A DNA stretch of 64,000 nt from Megalobrama amblycephala (lineage: Eukaryota; Chordata; Actinopteri; Cypriniformes; Xenocyprididae), in contig NC_063058.1 of assembly GCF_018812025.1 (NCBI RefSeq), positions 23,405,797 to 23,469,796 of the forward strand, read 5' to 3'. Position 1 is the stretch's first letter; the number at the start of each line of letters is the position of its first letter. Below the pieces are notes generated by a model, which saw nothing but the letters and a program-made list of their open reading frames with translations, was not told the DNA's origin and did no database searches. The position numbers were made by a program, and so were the translations under genes. This document shows positions 45,166 to 57,500 of the stretch, in pieces.

Positions 45166-45895
45166 TACGTCCCAGGACGTATATTGTTTATTGTTTTGTT
45201 ATTCTGTGAATGTGTATGTGACACTGTCTCTCTGATGCTCAACAGCCTGCTGGGAAGTGTAGTTTTTTTTCCCTATTTCCTCTGTTCCTCCCTGTCCTCT
45301 TGCAGGAGCCCAATTGATGCCACCTGTTCCTCGTTAGAGCATGGAGAGGAGCTTGCATTTACACCAAGGGAGCTGGCTGTTCCCCAGAGAGAGTGTGGCC
45401 TGTCTTCCCTCCCAGAACTTTTGTTGTCTTGGGCTGTTGTGAAAGCTTCTTTAAGAGAAACCTGTTGTATTTGCTGTTGTGAAAGCTCCTTGAAGAGACA
45501 TCTGTTGCATCTGCTGTTGTGGCAGTGTGTAATTGCCCCATTTTCAATGTTGCAGACACAGTAGGGAGGTGGGTGCCCTTTTGTTTTTACTAACCCCTGT
45601 TTTCCCCTGTTTTTGGTTAGTGAGGCAGTCAGGTAAGAGATTTGTTTTTTGTTTTGATAGGTTATTTAGACTCCCGTACTCCAGTTAGCTTACTCCTTTT
45701 GTTTGTTATTTTGGCTTTAACCCCCTCCTGAAGCTAGACGCGTCTTGTTAGTTATCCTTATTTTTTTTTTTTGCCTTATCCTTAATTGTTATAAGAGACT
45801 TTGTTAAATAAACCTTTTGAAGAGTTATTTTTGTGTTCGTGTGAGTTCTGGGAGTGCAGACTGAACCAACTCTCTCTCATTTATGCCCTGTGTTT
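45166..45895 (+). repeat. LTR-like block
   Basis: Begins tgttacgtcccaggacgt. It contains an imperfect tandem pair (gaaagcttctttaagagaaa, gaaagctccttgaagagaca) and a polyadenylation-type gttaaataaacc near 45808. No partner end or target duplication was found. The 126-codon frame inside has no recognised domain. Confidence 0.35.
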
Positions 45896-46749
45896 TTGAA
45901 GGGACATATCTTTATGAAGTAAATGATTAATAATTATCTTAAACCCAACAATTCACATTTATATGCAAGTATAATGAACATCCATGTAAATCAAATAAAT
46001 ACTTACAAGCGATGCTGTTGCAAGGATAAAGATTATAAAGATATATGGCGATTAAAGAGAGCCATCGTTACCGCTGCCTGCATGGAGCATTCACTACTTC
46101 CTTCACGTGAAAACCGGAAAATCACAGAATTAAAGCAACGTCAAACTTGCCATAAATGAGGTGAACGGGAAAATAAGTGCCATGGATAACATTAAGGAGT
46201 TGCAGACATTAAACAATTAAATGTGTTATCAAATTAAACAAAATATGAAATCTGTAACATCAAACTTGTTCCAGCACACTCCCCGCCTGGCGTGGACAAC
46301 ACGCCACTAATCTTTTAGATAGATCTAATCAACCAAGTCTTTTGGGAAATGTTTGCTTAGCTTATATTTACGTTTCAGTTGGTCAGGTAATCAGCATCTT
46401 CCACTGGTATCCTTCCATTTGCAGTGGGAGAGACCGGATTGCTTTCCAACAGTTGCAGAGCTGCACTGAGTGCTGGGGTCTTTGTGTAATCCAGAGAACT
46501 TTAGGTCAGATGGTGGTCGGTCCGCAGGATCTTCTGTATGTTGGAAGCAACTGAGTTGCATTGTACAACCCACAGGATTTTCAGTGTGTTCCAGTCAACA
46601 TCTACTGGTATTCCGTGTATCTGGTCAAAAAACAGAACTACGAATAAACCGACCCGTCTACAGAGCGACTGTTGTTCACCACAATCGCTTGTTAACATAT
46701 ATAGGACAAACTTCAGTTATAACACAACTGGAATAAAGGTGTATCGCAA

Positions 46750-47890
46750 AATCACTTTGCTTTCCTCAACTGCCGCTCCATCTCAGATAAGGGTCTTTAT
46801 CTAAATGAACTAACTACGGACAACAAACTGGATATGTTATTTCTTACTGAAACCTGGCATCACCAAATGATTTCGTACATCTTAACCTGCTTACACCGGA
46901 CGGATATTAATAATTGTCTAAACCGCGTTTACATGGTAAAGGGGGTGGTCTTGCCGTAAGTAGAATAGGGAAGGCGTAGGACACACAGCATAAGCTTTTT
47001 GAAGAATATGAAAGTGCGGTTTTGGCGGAACCACTTGAAAGGTGATCATTTGTTTATATAAAGCATATACATTTACATTTTTTTTCAAAAATGACTGATC
47101 GTTTCACTAGATAAGACCCTTATTCCTCGTCTGGTATCGTTTAAAGCCCTTTGAAGCCCTGCACTGAAACTGGGGTGAGTAAATTATCAGGAAAAGTTTA
47201 TTTGAAAGTGAACTAATCCTTTAAACTTCACTGGCTCATCTCGCATTACTTAATTCTTCTGCTTAATTTTAAATCACTCAATGGCCTTGCTCCTCCTTAT
47301 CTCTCTGATCAACTGTCTCCTTACATTCCACCTCGATCACTTCAATCTACAGGGTGTGTGCTTTTTACTAGGCCTACCTAGATTTCGTCTAGCTTCAATG
47401 GGCGGCAGGTCATTTTCCGTCATTGCACATAAAACTATGGAACTCTTTATCACTGGCACTAAGGACAATAACCTCACTCTCTGTATTTAAATCACAACTT
47501 AAAACCTATTTGTTTACAAAATAGCCTACTATCTGTCATAACATGTTCTTTACACACTCTCCTCATCTTATACTACCAGCTGCAATTCTCTCTGTGTATT
47601 TTTGTTCTGTGTATTTTATGTTGCATCTACTATACTTGTTTGTTACTTATTGACACTATACTTTTCCTGTTGTTATTTATACTATGTTATGTATCTCTGT
47701 TTTCTGTATGTAATTGTACCATGATATGGAACTGCAATCATTTCTATCCCTGGACTAGGCAAATGTCAATTGTCCACTTAACTGATTAATTGATTGTGAA
47801 ATGACGGTTTATGATTTGTGAAATCGACTGTCTATTATGTTACTGCTTTTGTAAAGCGTCCTTGAGCTTGGGAAAGGCGCTATATAACTG
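46750..47890 (+). pseudogene. L2-like LINE relic (endonuclease piece and 3' end)
   Basis: 46750-46915 translates to FLNCRSISDKGLYLNEL, then LDMLFLTETW and, one frame on, NDFVHLNLLTPDGY, the beginning of a CR1/L2-type endonuclease. 47220-47515 gives KSLNGLAPPYLSDQL, the end of the RT module, then a 3' tail gtaaagcgtccttgagcttg and gcgctatataa. The RT core between them is missing. Frames are broken in several places. Confidence 0.65.
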
Positions 47891-47894
47891 CAGA

Positions 47895-49310
47895 AGCAGT
47901 TGAGCTGCTTGAAGGTCCGTGCAGTGAAAGGTTTACTCACAAGAGGAACACCTTGGCCGTGCTGTTGTTCTTCCCTCGTCAGGTCAGAAACTCAGAACAA
48001 GGGTTTGTTCACTTGGGAAAGCTTTTATTCCTTTCCTGATGTGGTGATGTGATTGGGTCACAGCATTCCAGGTGTCTGTCCCTTAACAAGCCCACCTTTC
48101 ATCCTGTGGAACTTGTTGTATTGTCCCAAAACACACAGTTAAATAAAACAATGTCTTTAGGACCATTGAAATGTTTTATTTCTTGTGGCAGTGTTCTGAA
48201 CTCGTCCAGACTTGATGTTAACTGGTTGGAGTATCACATTTCTGTCTCCGTGGGTGCGATTGCTTTGGCTTTTATTCCAGGTGCAGTTTCCACTGTGTGT
48301 GCACACTTTCCTGGATGAGTAAAAAGACGTATAGGACATGTTCCTTACAGTATTTCCTGTCCATTTTTGTGGTTTCAAGCCAATATGTATAGAAATTGTT
48401 TTTCTTTTGGAACATTTCTTTGTTCTTGCTGTGCTCTAGCCATAACAGGTTTGGAAGCCCTAGGAGTCCATGGTCATTCATACCTTGGTGACCAGGCATG
48501 GAGGGCTGAGGTGAACAAAGGCAACTCGTGATGAGATTAGCCTGTGATCACTGGGTCATTGATTTCATCTTTCCTGTCCTCCACCTTTGGCAGTCCTGAT
48601 TACAATAGTCATTTAGTTGTCATTGAGGGTCCTATCACACTCTTTTGTATTAATCAAAGTGGGACAAAACGATGTCTGTTGTGAAGCTCTGGTGCCATCA
48701 CGTCTGACAATCCTGACTGTTTTTCCCTCAGAATTGTGATATGAACTCACAGTTGAGAGTTATAAAGTCTGAACTGGGATATATAAACACGCAAATGCAA
48801 GAACTGCGAGACAAAAATGTTATAGACTATGTTTAAAAGTTACCTGTGTTAAATGTTATAGGTTTAAATATTATTTCATGCTTAACTGCTATGTATGTAT
48901 GTATGACCCCTATGACCTGTATATGTGAATATGAGCTTCAGAGGGTGTATTCAACAACGGTATTCTATAAACAGGAAGACTATATTTTTTGCATTCTGAT
49001 TCTGACATCCAAAGACATAACAAAACAAAATTTTTTCTCTTGTTCTGTGGATTTTGCCCATTTTCCTCCAATTGTTACCGCTATTTTTCTGACACCACTA
49101 TGCGCACAGCTGCAAGTGACGTCTGCTCCAAATTGGTCTATATGCAGAGATGGATTTTGAGACGTGCTCCATGCACGTAAATGATAAGTTAATGTGGAGC
49201 AGCATTTACTATAAACCTACATGCATGTTAAATAATTAAAATGCATATTTTAAACCTGCAGGGCATATATTTATTTAATTGAATTGCAGCCTTTGTGCAT
49301 TATCTCTAAC
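47895..49310. other. Intergenic stretch, no gene recognised
   Basis: About 47930-48680 looks repeat-like or old; no ORF with motifs. About 49270-49313 begins the block paralogous to 33070-33106. Confidence 0.35.
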
Positions 49311-49313
49311 ATA

Positions 49314-50168
49314 CAGTACAGTCCAAAAGTTTGGAACCACTAAGATTTTTAATGTTTTTAAAAGTTTCGTCTGCTCACCAAGGCTACATTTATTTAATTA
49401 AAAATACAGTAAAAAACAGTAATAGTGTGAAATATTATTACAATTTAAAATAACTGTTTTCTATTTGAATATATTTCACAAAGTAATTTATTCCTGTGAT
49501 GGCAAAGCTGAATTTTCAGCATCATTACTCCATTCTTCAGTGACACATGATCCTTCAGAAATCATTCTAATATGCTGATCTGCTGCTCAAGAAACATTTA
49601 ATGTGTACAATTGTACAAAATATTTGTGTACAATATTTTTTTTCAGGATTATTTGATGAATAGAAAGTTCAAAAGAACAGTGTTTATCTGAAATCTAATC
49701 TTTTGTAACATTATAAATGTCTTTATTGCCACTTTTGATTGATTTAATGCATCCTTTCTGAATAAAAGTATTCATTTCTTTAATTTCTTTTAAAAAAAAT
49801 AAAAATAAAAATTCTTACTGACCCCAAACTTTTGAACGGTAGTGTATAATGCTACAGAAGCTTTGTATTTCAGATAAATGCTGTTCTTTTGAACTTTCTA
49901 TTCATCAAGGAATCCTGAAAAAAAAAAAGTACACAACTGTTTTCAACATTGAAAATAATCATACATGTTTATTGAGCAGCAAATCAGTATATTAGAATGA
50001 TTTCTGAAGGATCATGTGACACTGAAGACTGGAGTAACGATGCTGAAAATTCAGCTTTGCATCACAGGAATAAATTACTTTGTGAAATATATTCAAATAG
50101 AACGAAGACGAAACTTCTTTTAAAAAACATTAAAAATCTTAGTGGTTCCAAACTTTTGGACTGTACTG
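49314..50168. mobile_element. TA-flanked MITE (CAGTACAGTCCAAAAG ends)
   Basis: TA at 49312-49313 and 50169-50170. Inverted ends run for ~50 bp (CAGTACAGTCCAAAAGTTTG). The two halves are roughly complementary (gatttctgaaggatcatgtg versus cacatgatccttcagaaatc). 855 bp, no ORF. The matching site at ~33090 lacks it. Confidence 0.85.
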
Positions 50169-50173
50169 TACAT

Positions 50174-50415
50174 GAAGAGGATGTTTTTTGGGAGGCTGAC
50201 AACTCTATATTCGCATGGTTTAATACTGTCTCTGTGTAAATACATTTAATTGCAATATTTGTCATGGCCATGTGATATATCTCAGTTCTTTGATGAGACA
50301 TCTCTTAAATACTTTTTCTTTGCACATAATACAAAAAAAAACAAGGATCATTGGGGCATGGAACAGGATATGGATTTTTACATTAGATTAAACAATTCAA
50401 TAGAAAAAGCATTGC
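50174..50415 (+). repeat. Paralogous block B (partner at 33107-33320)
   Basis: Same block order as 33107-33320. Homology continues across the MITE insertion at 49314-50168 to about 49275 (atctctaacata against atctctaacaaac at 33084). Confidence 0.6.
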
Positions 50416-50819
50416 ATAAATAAGCAACAGTGAATCAGCTAGTTATTCCAGTTGTTTCACATTTTGTTCTATTAGAAATATTTGAATATTGACTTTCAGT
50501 TTGTCAAGTAGACCAACAACCATGGAGGGACTATGTGGCACAATAGGAGAAATGAGGCTTGGGATCTCAGTAATAAATCACATATATGATCAGATTTAGT
50601 AAATGTTTCTTGGTCTCTAGACCATTCTTCTGTATTGATTGTGCAATGTCAGATTTATTTGTTAACATCATTAATGTGATTAGATATAAAACTTCCGGCT
50701 TCAAATGCAATCAATAACTTGTTTCTAATTAGATTTTTTTTTGTTGCTGTTGATCTACATAAAAAAATAACAGGGTCAAAAATGTCACCAAAATTAATAC
50801 CATTCACCACAAAAAAAGT

Positions 50820-51735
50820 ATAACTCAATTTCCAGAAGAGTTAGGACACTGTGTAAATAATATAAAATCAAGAATCTTTTTTTTAATTCTTTATCCTTTA
50901 TTTGATTGACAAAAGTACATATAAGAAAATATGTTTTCACTGTCCAAATTAATTGTATTTTGTAAATATAAATACATTTTGATTTTGATGGATGCAACAC
51001 ACTCCAAAAAAGTTGGGACAGATGCATGTTAAACACGGTGTCACATCACCTTTCCTTTTTATTACATTTTTTAATTGTTCGGAAACTGAGGATACTAATT
51101 GTTGAAGTTTTGCAAGTGAAATTTTTGCCCAATCTCGTCTGATACAAGTCTGTGGCCATCATTGTCTGATTCTCTTGCTTCATGATGGACCATTTGAGAT
51201 GAACTCGGGCCCAGAGAACTCGGCAGCATCTCTGCATTGAAAATATGTGTAGCTTTCTCCTTGTGTAACAGAGATTCAAGTTGCATTTCTTGATGCAGTG
51301 GCAGACTTTAAGTGACAATGGTTTTCTAAAGTACTCCCGAGCCCATGTGGCTATTTTTAACACAGCAGCATGACGGTTTCTCATGCAATGCAGTCTGAGG
51401 GCTCAAAGGTCATGCAAATTCAATAGAGATTTCCTGCCTTGCCCTACACAGACTGAGATTTCTCTAGATTCCCTGAATCTTTTCACAATTTTATGTATGG
51501 TAGATGGTGATAGACCGAAATACTTTGCAATCTTGCATTGAGAAATGTGATTTTTGATTTGGCTCACAATTCTTTCATGAAATTGGGCACAAAGGAGTGA
51601 GCCATGACCCATCTTTGCTTGCAAAGACTGAGATGCTCCTTTTATACCCAATAATGACCCTCACCTATTGCCAATTCACCTCCTTATTGTAGACTGTTTC
51701 AAAACCGTTGCAACACCTTTTCTGGAAATGGGATT
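50820..51735 (-). mobile_element. Tc1-like deletion derivative
   Basis: Loosely inverted ends: tataactcaatttccagaag on the left and (reverse complement) tataatcccatttccagaaa on the right. The interior keeps the 5' two thirds of a Tc1 transposase on the minus strand, then fuses to a 3' end with caacttttttggagtgtgtt. About 0.9 kb against ~1.6 kb for a full element. Confidence 0.7.
51100..51651 (-). pseudogene. Tc1 transposase remnant without catalytic core
   Basis: The first frame (51651-51403) has the HTH: ISQCKIAKYFGLSPSTIHKI, then the GRKS linker. The second frame (from 51384) reads ATWAREYFRKPLSLK and RRVLWARVHLKW-like text, i.e. the region just before the first catalytic Asp. After LKWS the sequence jumps to C-terminal text, so the segments with the DDE residues are deleted. 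A TGA and frame change at about 51400 also break it. Confidence 0.7.
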
Positions 51736-51739
51736 ATAC

Positions 51740-52375
51740 TGGAGATCTTGATTTGTTTTTTAAATTATAACATATATTTAAGCAATATCACAAAGCCAAG
51801 AGAGCTGTTTTCACAAATATGAGCACAATTGCAAATGTGATATTGATTTTATACAAACGTCCAATAAACACAATTTTATTTTTAAAATATAATCTCAACA
51901 TTATGTATGCGTGTTGTTATTGTACCAATTCAGATGCAGCTTCTGTGCCACTTCTGCAATGCAAATATGAATTTTATTGTTAGTGATTTAATTTAATTGG
52001 TAATCTCTCTATATTGAGTCTTATTATTCTAATTGTATTTATTGATAAAATATAAGACATTTCTCAGGCAGTAAATGTAGATTTTTTAAATGAATTTAAA
52101 GAGTGCTGGTCTGGTCATGTCTTGGTCTCAACACCTCAAAGTCTTAGTCTTGGTTTAGGTAGTCTTGACTAAAACACTAGTGGCAACCAAAAATGTAAAG
52201 ACTGGAAATTATGTATTTCTGTGTGTGTGCCAATGGAAACATATGTGTACGTTTAATTTTCGTCAAGGTCATGCACTACTGTTGATGCACTGTTATACAA
52301 CAGTTAGTTTCAGTCCTCAAATTTGATTGGCTGAACAGCATTGATGTCAGAGTTCGGTACGTTTGGATGATGTGA
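51740..52375. other. AT-rich intergenic stretch, no gene recognised
   Basis: Nothing codes here; 52100-52200 has gtcttggtctcaa-type text found in dispersed repeats. Confidence 0.4.
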
Positions 52376-52384
52376 ACACAGTCT

Positions 52385-52625
52385 TCTGAACTTGGGTGCG
52401 CACCCGCGAAGTGTACCCAAGTCCGCTTAAAAAAGGGTGGTCTAGGGTGCGGTTCAAGTGAACTCCAGTACGGTTCGCTTGTGATATGAATGCAAACGTA
52501 CCAAATTGCAGAAGTGAATCGCTATTAATGCCGTATTATTTGATAAAAATGTGTGTTTGTATGTGTGTTTCACTCACAATCGAACTCGGGGTTTGGTCCA
52601 GACAAGTGTGAAAGCACCCTTAAAC
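52385..52625. repeat. Dispersed repeat (promoter-like GC patches)
   Basis: gggtgcgcacccgcgaagtg and gtttggtccagacaagtgtg with gaaagcacccttaaac at the end resemble a cyprinid hAT-type MITE. A 96-codon frame inside has no domain. Confidence 0.45.
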
Positions 52626-52774
52626 GCATCCAGACAGAGCGAGCGTTTTGCAGGAAAGGAAGAAGGAAATCTATTGCAAACACAGACTTTTTCAAGACCC
52701 AGAAAATTGTACAAATGTGTTCTCATCTCTTGTGCAGAAGTAGAAGTGGTTCAGTCAAAACGCTGCATCTGTAA

Positions 52775-54078
52775 GTGCACAGTAAAATCCACAGAATTAA
52801 ATCAGCTCTGCTCAGATAACATTTGGTCCATCTCTGAATAGTGTTAAAATAACACTGAAGCAGAGTTAAAGTTAATGAGATAATTAAGCTATTAATTCAG
52901 GGATGATTGAACATTAATGATGAACACCTGCTGTTAACAAGCAGAATAACTGAAGAAAGGAGAAACACAAGAACTACAAGTGACTTCAGCCAAAACCATT
53001 TAATTGAAATCAACAATCATTAAAAGACATTAAATCGCTCAAGATCTGATTTACTTATTACTAACCATATCTGATTTACTTATTACTGACTTATTACTGA
53101 CTCACATGTCTAAATAATTTCTTATTGAGAATTAACAGAGGTTTAAATGTTTTATTGGTCAATAAATTATGCCACCATCGTGGTGGTCAGGGTTTGTTTT
53201 AGTTGAGGTCTTGACCTTTTTATGTTTTTAAAATAATTTGTGTTTGAGCAGTTGCAATAGTTTTTCACAGCAAACACTTGTGCATTGCTGAATCAAAATA
53301 CTAAAGGAGCAGATCCACATAAATGTGCAGCTTGAAAGGCATTTCAAATAAGCATCACAAAGAGGTCTTGTTCTCTTTGGTTTCTTGACTGAGATTCAGC
53401 TATCAAAAAATTGCAAAAAATTGCAAAAAAAAAAAAAAAATCCATTAAAATGCCACTGTAATACTTAAGTGCTAAAAATAAGCAGCTATTACAGCTCAGG
53501 CTTATACAAGAAAATATAGCATACAATCCTCAACAGTGGTGACAATGATTATTCATACTGCAGTGCATGATGGGAGTTTTGTCCTTTGGTGATACCCAGC
53601 ATGCATTGTAGCATGAAGCATCTTATTTTTATCACCACTGTTGAGATTCATATGCTGATTCTTGATGTCTGTGTGTGTCTATGTGCTGCAGTAGTTCAAT
53701 TTTTTTTATGCACTGCATGGTTTTAAAATTAAACCGTATATCCGTTTGCTGTAGCACTTTCTTCTCATGCTGTAGTTTCACAGGGTTGCTAATGCAAAAC
53801 CAAAATGTATAAATGACTAAACATATGATCAGTTGCTTTGGATACAATCAGGCCATCTCACAATGACTACATCGGCATATAAATGCTGACTTCACAACAA
53901 CATATGAATTGTTGCAGAGAAAAATCTAACATAGAAAGGATCTGCTCCTTTAGTCTTTTGCTTCAGCAATGCCCAAGTGTTTGTTGTGAAACACTATTGT
54001 GTTTTAACACTATTCAGAGAGGGACCAAATGTTATCTGAGCAGAGTTGATTTAACTCTGTGGATTTTACTGTGTGCAT
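52775..54078. mobile_element. 1.3-kb inverted-repeat element
   Basis: cacagtaaaatccacagaat at 52778 pairs with gtggattttactgtgtgcat near 54059. The next ~50 bp (ctgctcagataacatttggt, tgaatagtgttaaaa) also pair. The interior has a further inverted pair around 53530-53640 (caacagtggtgacaatgatt, atcaccactgttgagattc). No transposase. Confidence 0.7.
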
Positions 54079-54186
54079 GAGAGAATAACATGAGCCGTAA
54101 GTTTCTCGCTGACATGTTGCAAGCTTTATTTAATATCAAAACTGACATATGGAATACTCAGAGTCAGATACACAAATGATTATTTT

Positions 54187-54194
54187 TGACGTCA
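54187..54194 (+). promoter_or_regulatory. CRE-like site upstream of the mucin start
   Basis: A perfect TGACGTCA octamer, the binding site for CREB/ATF factors, about 270 bases upstream of the TATA box. One octamer by itself may be chance. Confidence 0.3.
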
Positions 54195-54456
54195 CTACAG
54201 GCAAATAAACCAATTTATTAATAAAGTCATGTGAACGTGGTTTACTTGCGTTGTCAGTTAACTGGTTTGCATGTAAACGGGGAAAACTAGTTTTTTAATA
54301 AGCTGATATTTGTTAGTTATCAGCTTACTGGTGTGCATATAAATGTGCTAAATGTTGTTTATTCTGGACATTTAGATAGAATCCCATGGTAATGCATAAG
54401 ATGGGTTCCACCTTCTGATGACAAACTACCAACTTCCAAAGAAAAATAAAATCCAC

Positions 54457-54465
54457 TATAAAAAG
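54457..54465 (+). promoter_or_regulatory. TATA box of the mucin gene
   Basis: TATAAAAAG, 38 bases upstream of the ATG at 54503. A start site at about 54485-54490 would leave a very short 5' UTR, common for strongly expressed secretory genes. Confidence 0.55.
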
Positions 54466-54502
54466 ACAAGTGCTTACAGACAGCTCACATTAGCTCATCA
54501 GG

Positions 54503-57500
54503 ATGGTCGTCTCCATGGGGACTGTGATGATGTCCCAAATGTGGATGCTGAGATGGGTCATTCTGCTGGTGGGGCTGCAGTCCATACAAGCAGGTTAGCT
54601 GACTGTAATCTGTTTTGTTCTCATTTTACAATGCACAATATTATTTTAACTATTTCCCTGTCTTTTATGTTTAAAGACTTTACTCTAGATTATGGAGATG
54701 CCATAACAGATTCTGTAATGGACCAAACAATAACTGGTAAATATTTCATTTTGTCATTTCATGTGTTTAATGTATTACAGGCACTAATTAGGGGAATTTT
54801 AATAGACATTTTTAATTAAGTAATTGTAGGTAAAAGTATCACAACCTATAAGAAAGAAAGACAATAATAAATTAATAATATAAAAGAAGTTGAAAAAACA
54901 TTAAACAAATATTTAAATACTTATTTTATTGTTGTTATTATTATTAATTTGATTCAATGTGTAAATAATAATAATAATAATAAGAAGAAGAAGAATACAC
55001 TTTATTTATGGGTGCCTTTTCAAGACACTCAAGGACACCTCATAAGTACCATAAAATACATAATATATAAAAAACAATATATAACACAACACACACACAC
55101 CAAAACAAGTTCTAAAAAGAAGAGTTTTAAGATGTGATTTAAACATTTAAATACTAGCACTATAAAGTTTGTCTTGAGGTAAGGTGTTCCAAAGACTGAA
55201 GCAGTACATCTAAAATCTCTATATCCCATGGTAGTCAAACGTACAGAAGGTGTGACAAGAATTATAGAAACGGAAGATCTAAGGGATTGGATTGATAAAA
55301 AACTTGGAGAAGATCACAGCGATATGGAGGTGATAACATTAAATTGAAGAGTAAATGTAAATGAAAAGTAAAATGTTAAATTGATTCTGGTATTTAACTG
55401 GAAAATAATAGAGTTGTCTAAGAATTGAAAACGTGCTCAATCGAAGGTGTTTGTGTAATGATACGAGCTGCCAAATTCTGGACCATTTGAAGTTTATTAA
55501 GAAACTTTTGTGAAACACCACTTAGAAGAGAATTAAAGAAAATAGTCAATACAAGATGTACAGTAACTAATGCATCTACAAGGATAACAGTACTATTGGC
55601 TGTAAGAGATGGTTAAAGATGATTCATATTCTGTCAAAGATAATACGGCAGCATTATGTAATGTTATTTACATGTGCTTCAATTGATAGAGTACTGTCAA
55701 GGATGACACCCACACTGTTAGACCTTGCTGTAGAAAAACGGCCAAATTCTAACAGTAACAAACCATTTTCCATTAAAACAGTAATATACTGTAGAAAACA
55801 CTGCATTCTGGGTAATATTTGTCATCTTCGAGAAAATAGGCTACAGGAATATACTGTTAGTTAACAATGCTCAAAGTCGACACTCAGAGGCTGTGTCCTA
55901 AATCACACCATATACCCTCATTCACTATTCCCTACATTAGTTCACTATGTAGTCCACTTGACAGAGTGAATGAAAAGAAGTGAGTGAATTCAGACACTGA
56001 TGAACACCTGATAAGCAGAATCACTGAAGGACAGAGAAACAAGACCAGAAAAATGACACGAGCAGAAACACAAGAACTACAACTGACTTCAGCCACACTC
56101 AGAGGTGTATAGTCCAGGGGTCAGAAAGTAGAAGTCCTGTCATATTTTTCATTTCACCCACTGGAGCGGTGTTAAAGTTAATGAGATAATTAAGTGATGA
56201 TTGACCATTATTGAAGACACCTGATGATAACAAGCAGAATCACCAAAGGAGAAAATCACAATTTTTAAGCCACCATTGTGGAGATGAGTGCTTGCTTTAG
56301 TTGAGCTCTTGACCATTGACTCTTAATATTTGATTTGTTTGAGTTGTTGACTGCGTTGTAACAGCCAGACAAGCAAAGAGAAAATATGATCAGGAGTTGG
56401 TTATGTTTTCACATAATTGTACTGAATTCCTTTAGAGCTCAATCTCTGAGTTAGATTTACATTATTGATTACAGCAGCACTGTGATTCTACAGCACAAGA
56501 GCAGCTTTATCAACATAATCTGAGGGATTTTGCAAAAGATGTTCTGATTAAAAAAAATTGCTTTCATTTAGAGACACAGGCATCAATAATTATTTTAGCC
56601 CCAATACTAATTGCATTGATTTACAATTAATTAAATTGATAAAATGTGTGTGTGTACACTCTCTTTATATAATTCAAACAGCTTTGTTCCTCTTTGTCTT
56701 CTATTTTTAGTGTTCCCTGCCATAAGAATCACAACTGAAGGTATAAAGTCCTTAATTTAATTTTTTTTTTTTTTAAATCACTGAAACTGCCTTTTCAGTC
56801 TCGGTTTAGTATTCATTATTATAGATCACACATTTATAACTTTCTCTCTTGCTTCAGTTAAACCAAATCCTGAACATCAATACACGATCTGCAGCACGTG
56901 GGGAAATTTTCACTTCAGAACATTTGATGGTTATTTCTTTAAAGTGCCAAACACATGCGAATACATTCTGGCTGAGTTGTGCAACAGCATTGATAGTTCT
57001 GATTTTACCATACAAATGCAAAGAAACTTTGTAAATAACTCAGTCACTTTCAACAAAATCAAAATAAGTCTTCTGGGGACACACATTGAACTCACCAACA
57101 ATTACATCATCATGGACAACAAAGTGTGAGTTTTATTATTATTTTTTTTTTTAACTAAACTCAACACTGCATCCATTATTTTGTATTATACTTTCTAAAA
57201 ACAAAGATTTCACTTTCTTTTGTTGAATGATTTTTTCCCCTTGCACTAACAGGTTGTATAATTCAACCTATATGAATGGAATTGCTGTCGAGCTGAGCGC
57301 ATCAAGTGTTAAGGTCTCTATTAAACATGAAGTGACCGTCTTTTGGGAGAAGGACCAATCTTTATTGGTATGCTTCTCTGTTCATGTATAAGCTTAGTAT
57401 TATATTTGAGTTACAATTTATTTCCATTGTCCACTTTAGACATTCTGCTAACAATAAGTGTCTTTACAACTACATACCTCTAATTAGAGAATTAGGTAGG

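Noticed and set aside
45184..45564. 126-codon frame in the LTR-like block
   Set aside because: Composition follows an imperfect tandem repeat; no signal peptide plus domain structure.
48049..48499. Overlapping short frames on both strands at 48.0-48.5 kb
   Set aside because: No shared motif, no codon pattern and no splice context.
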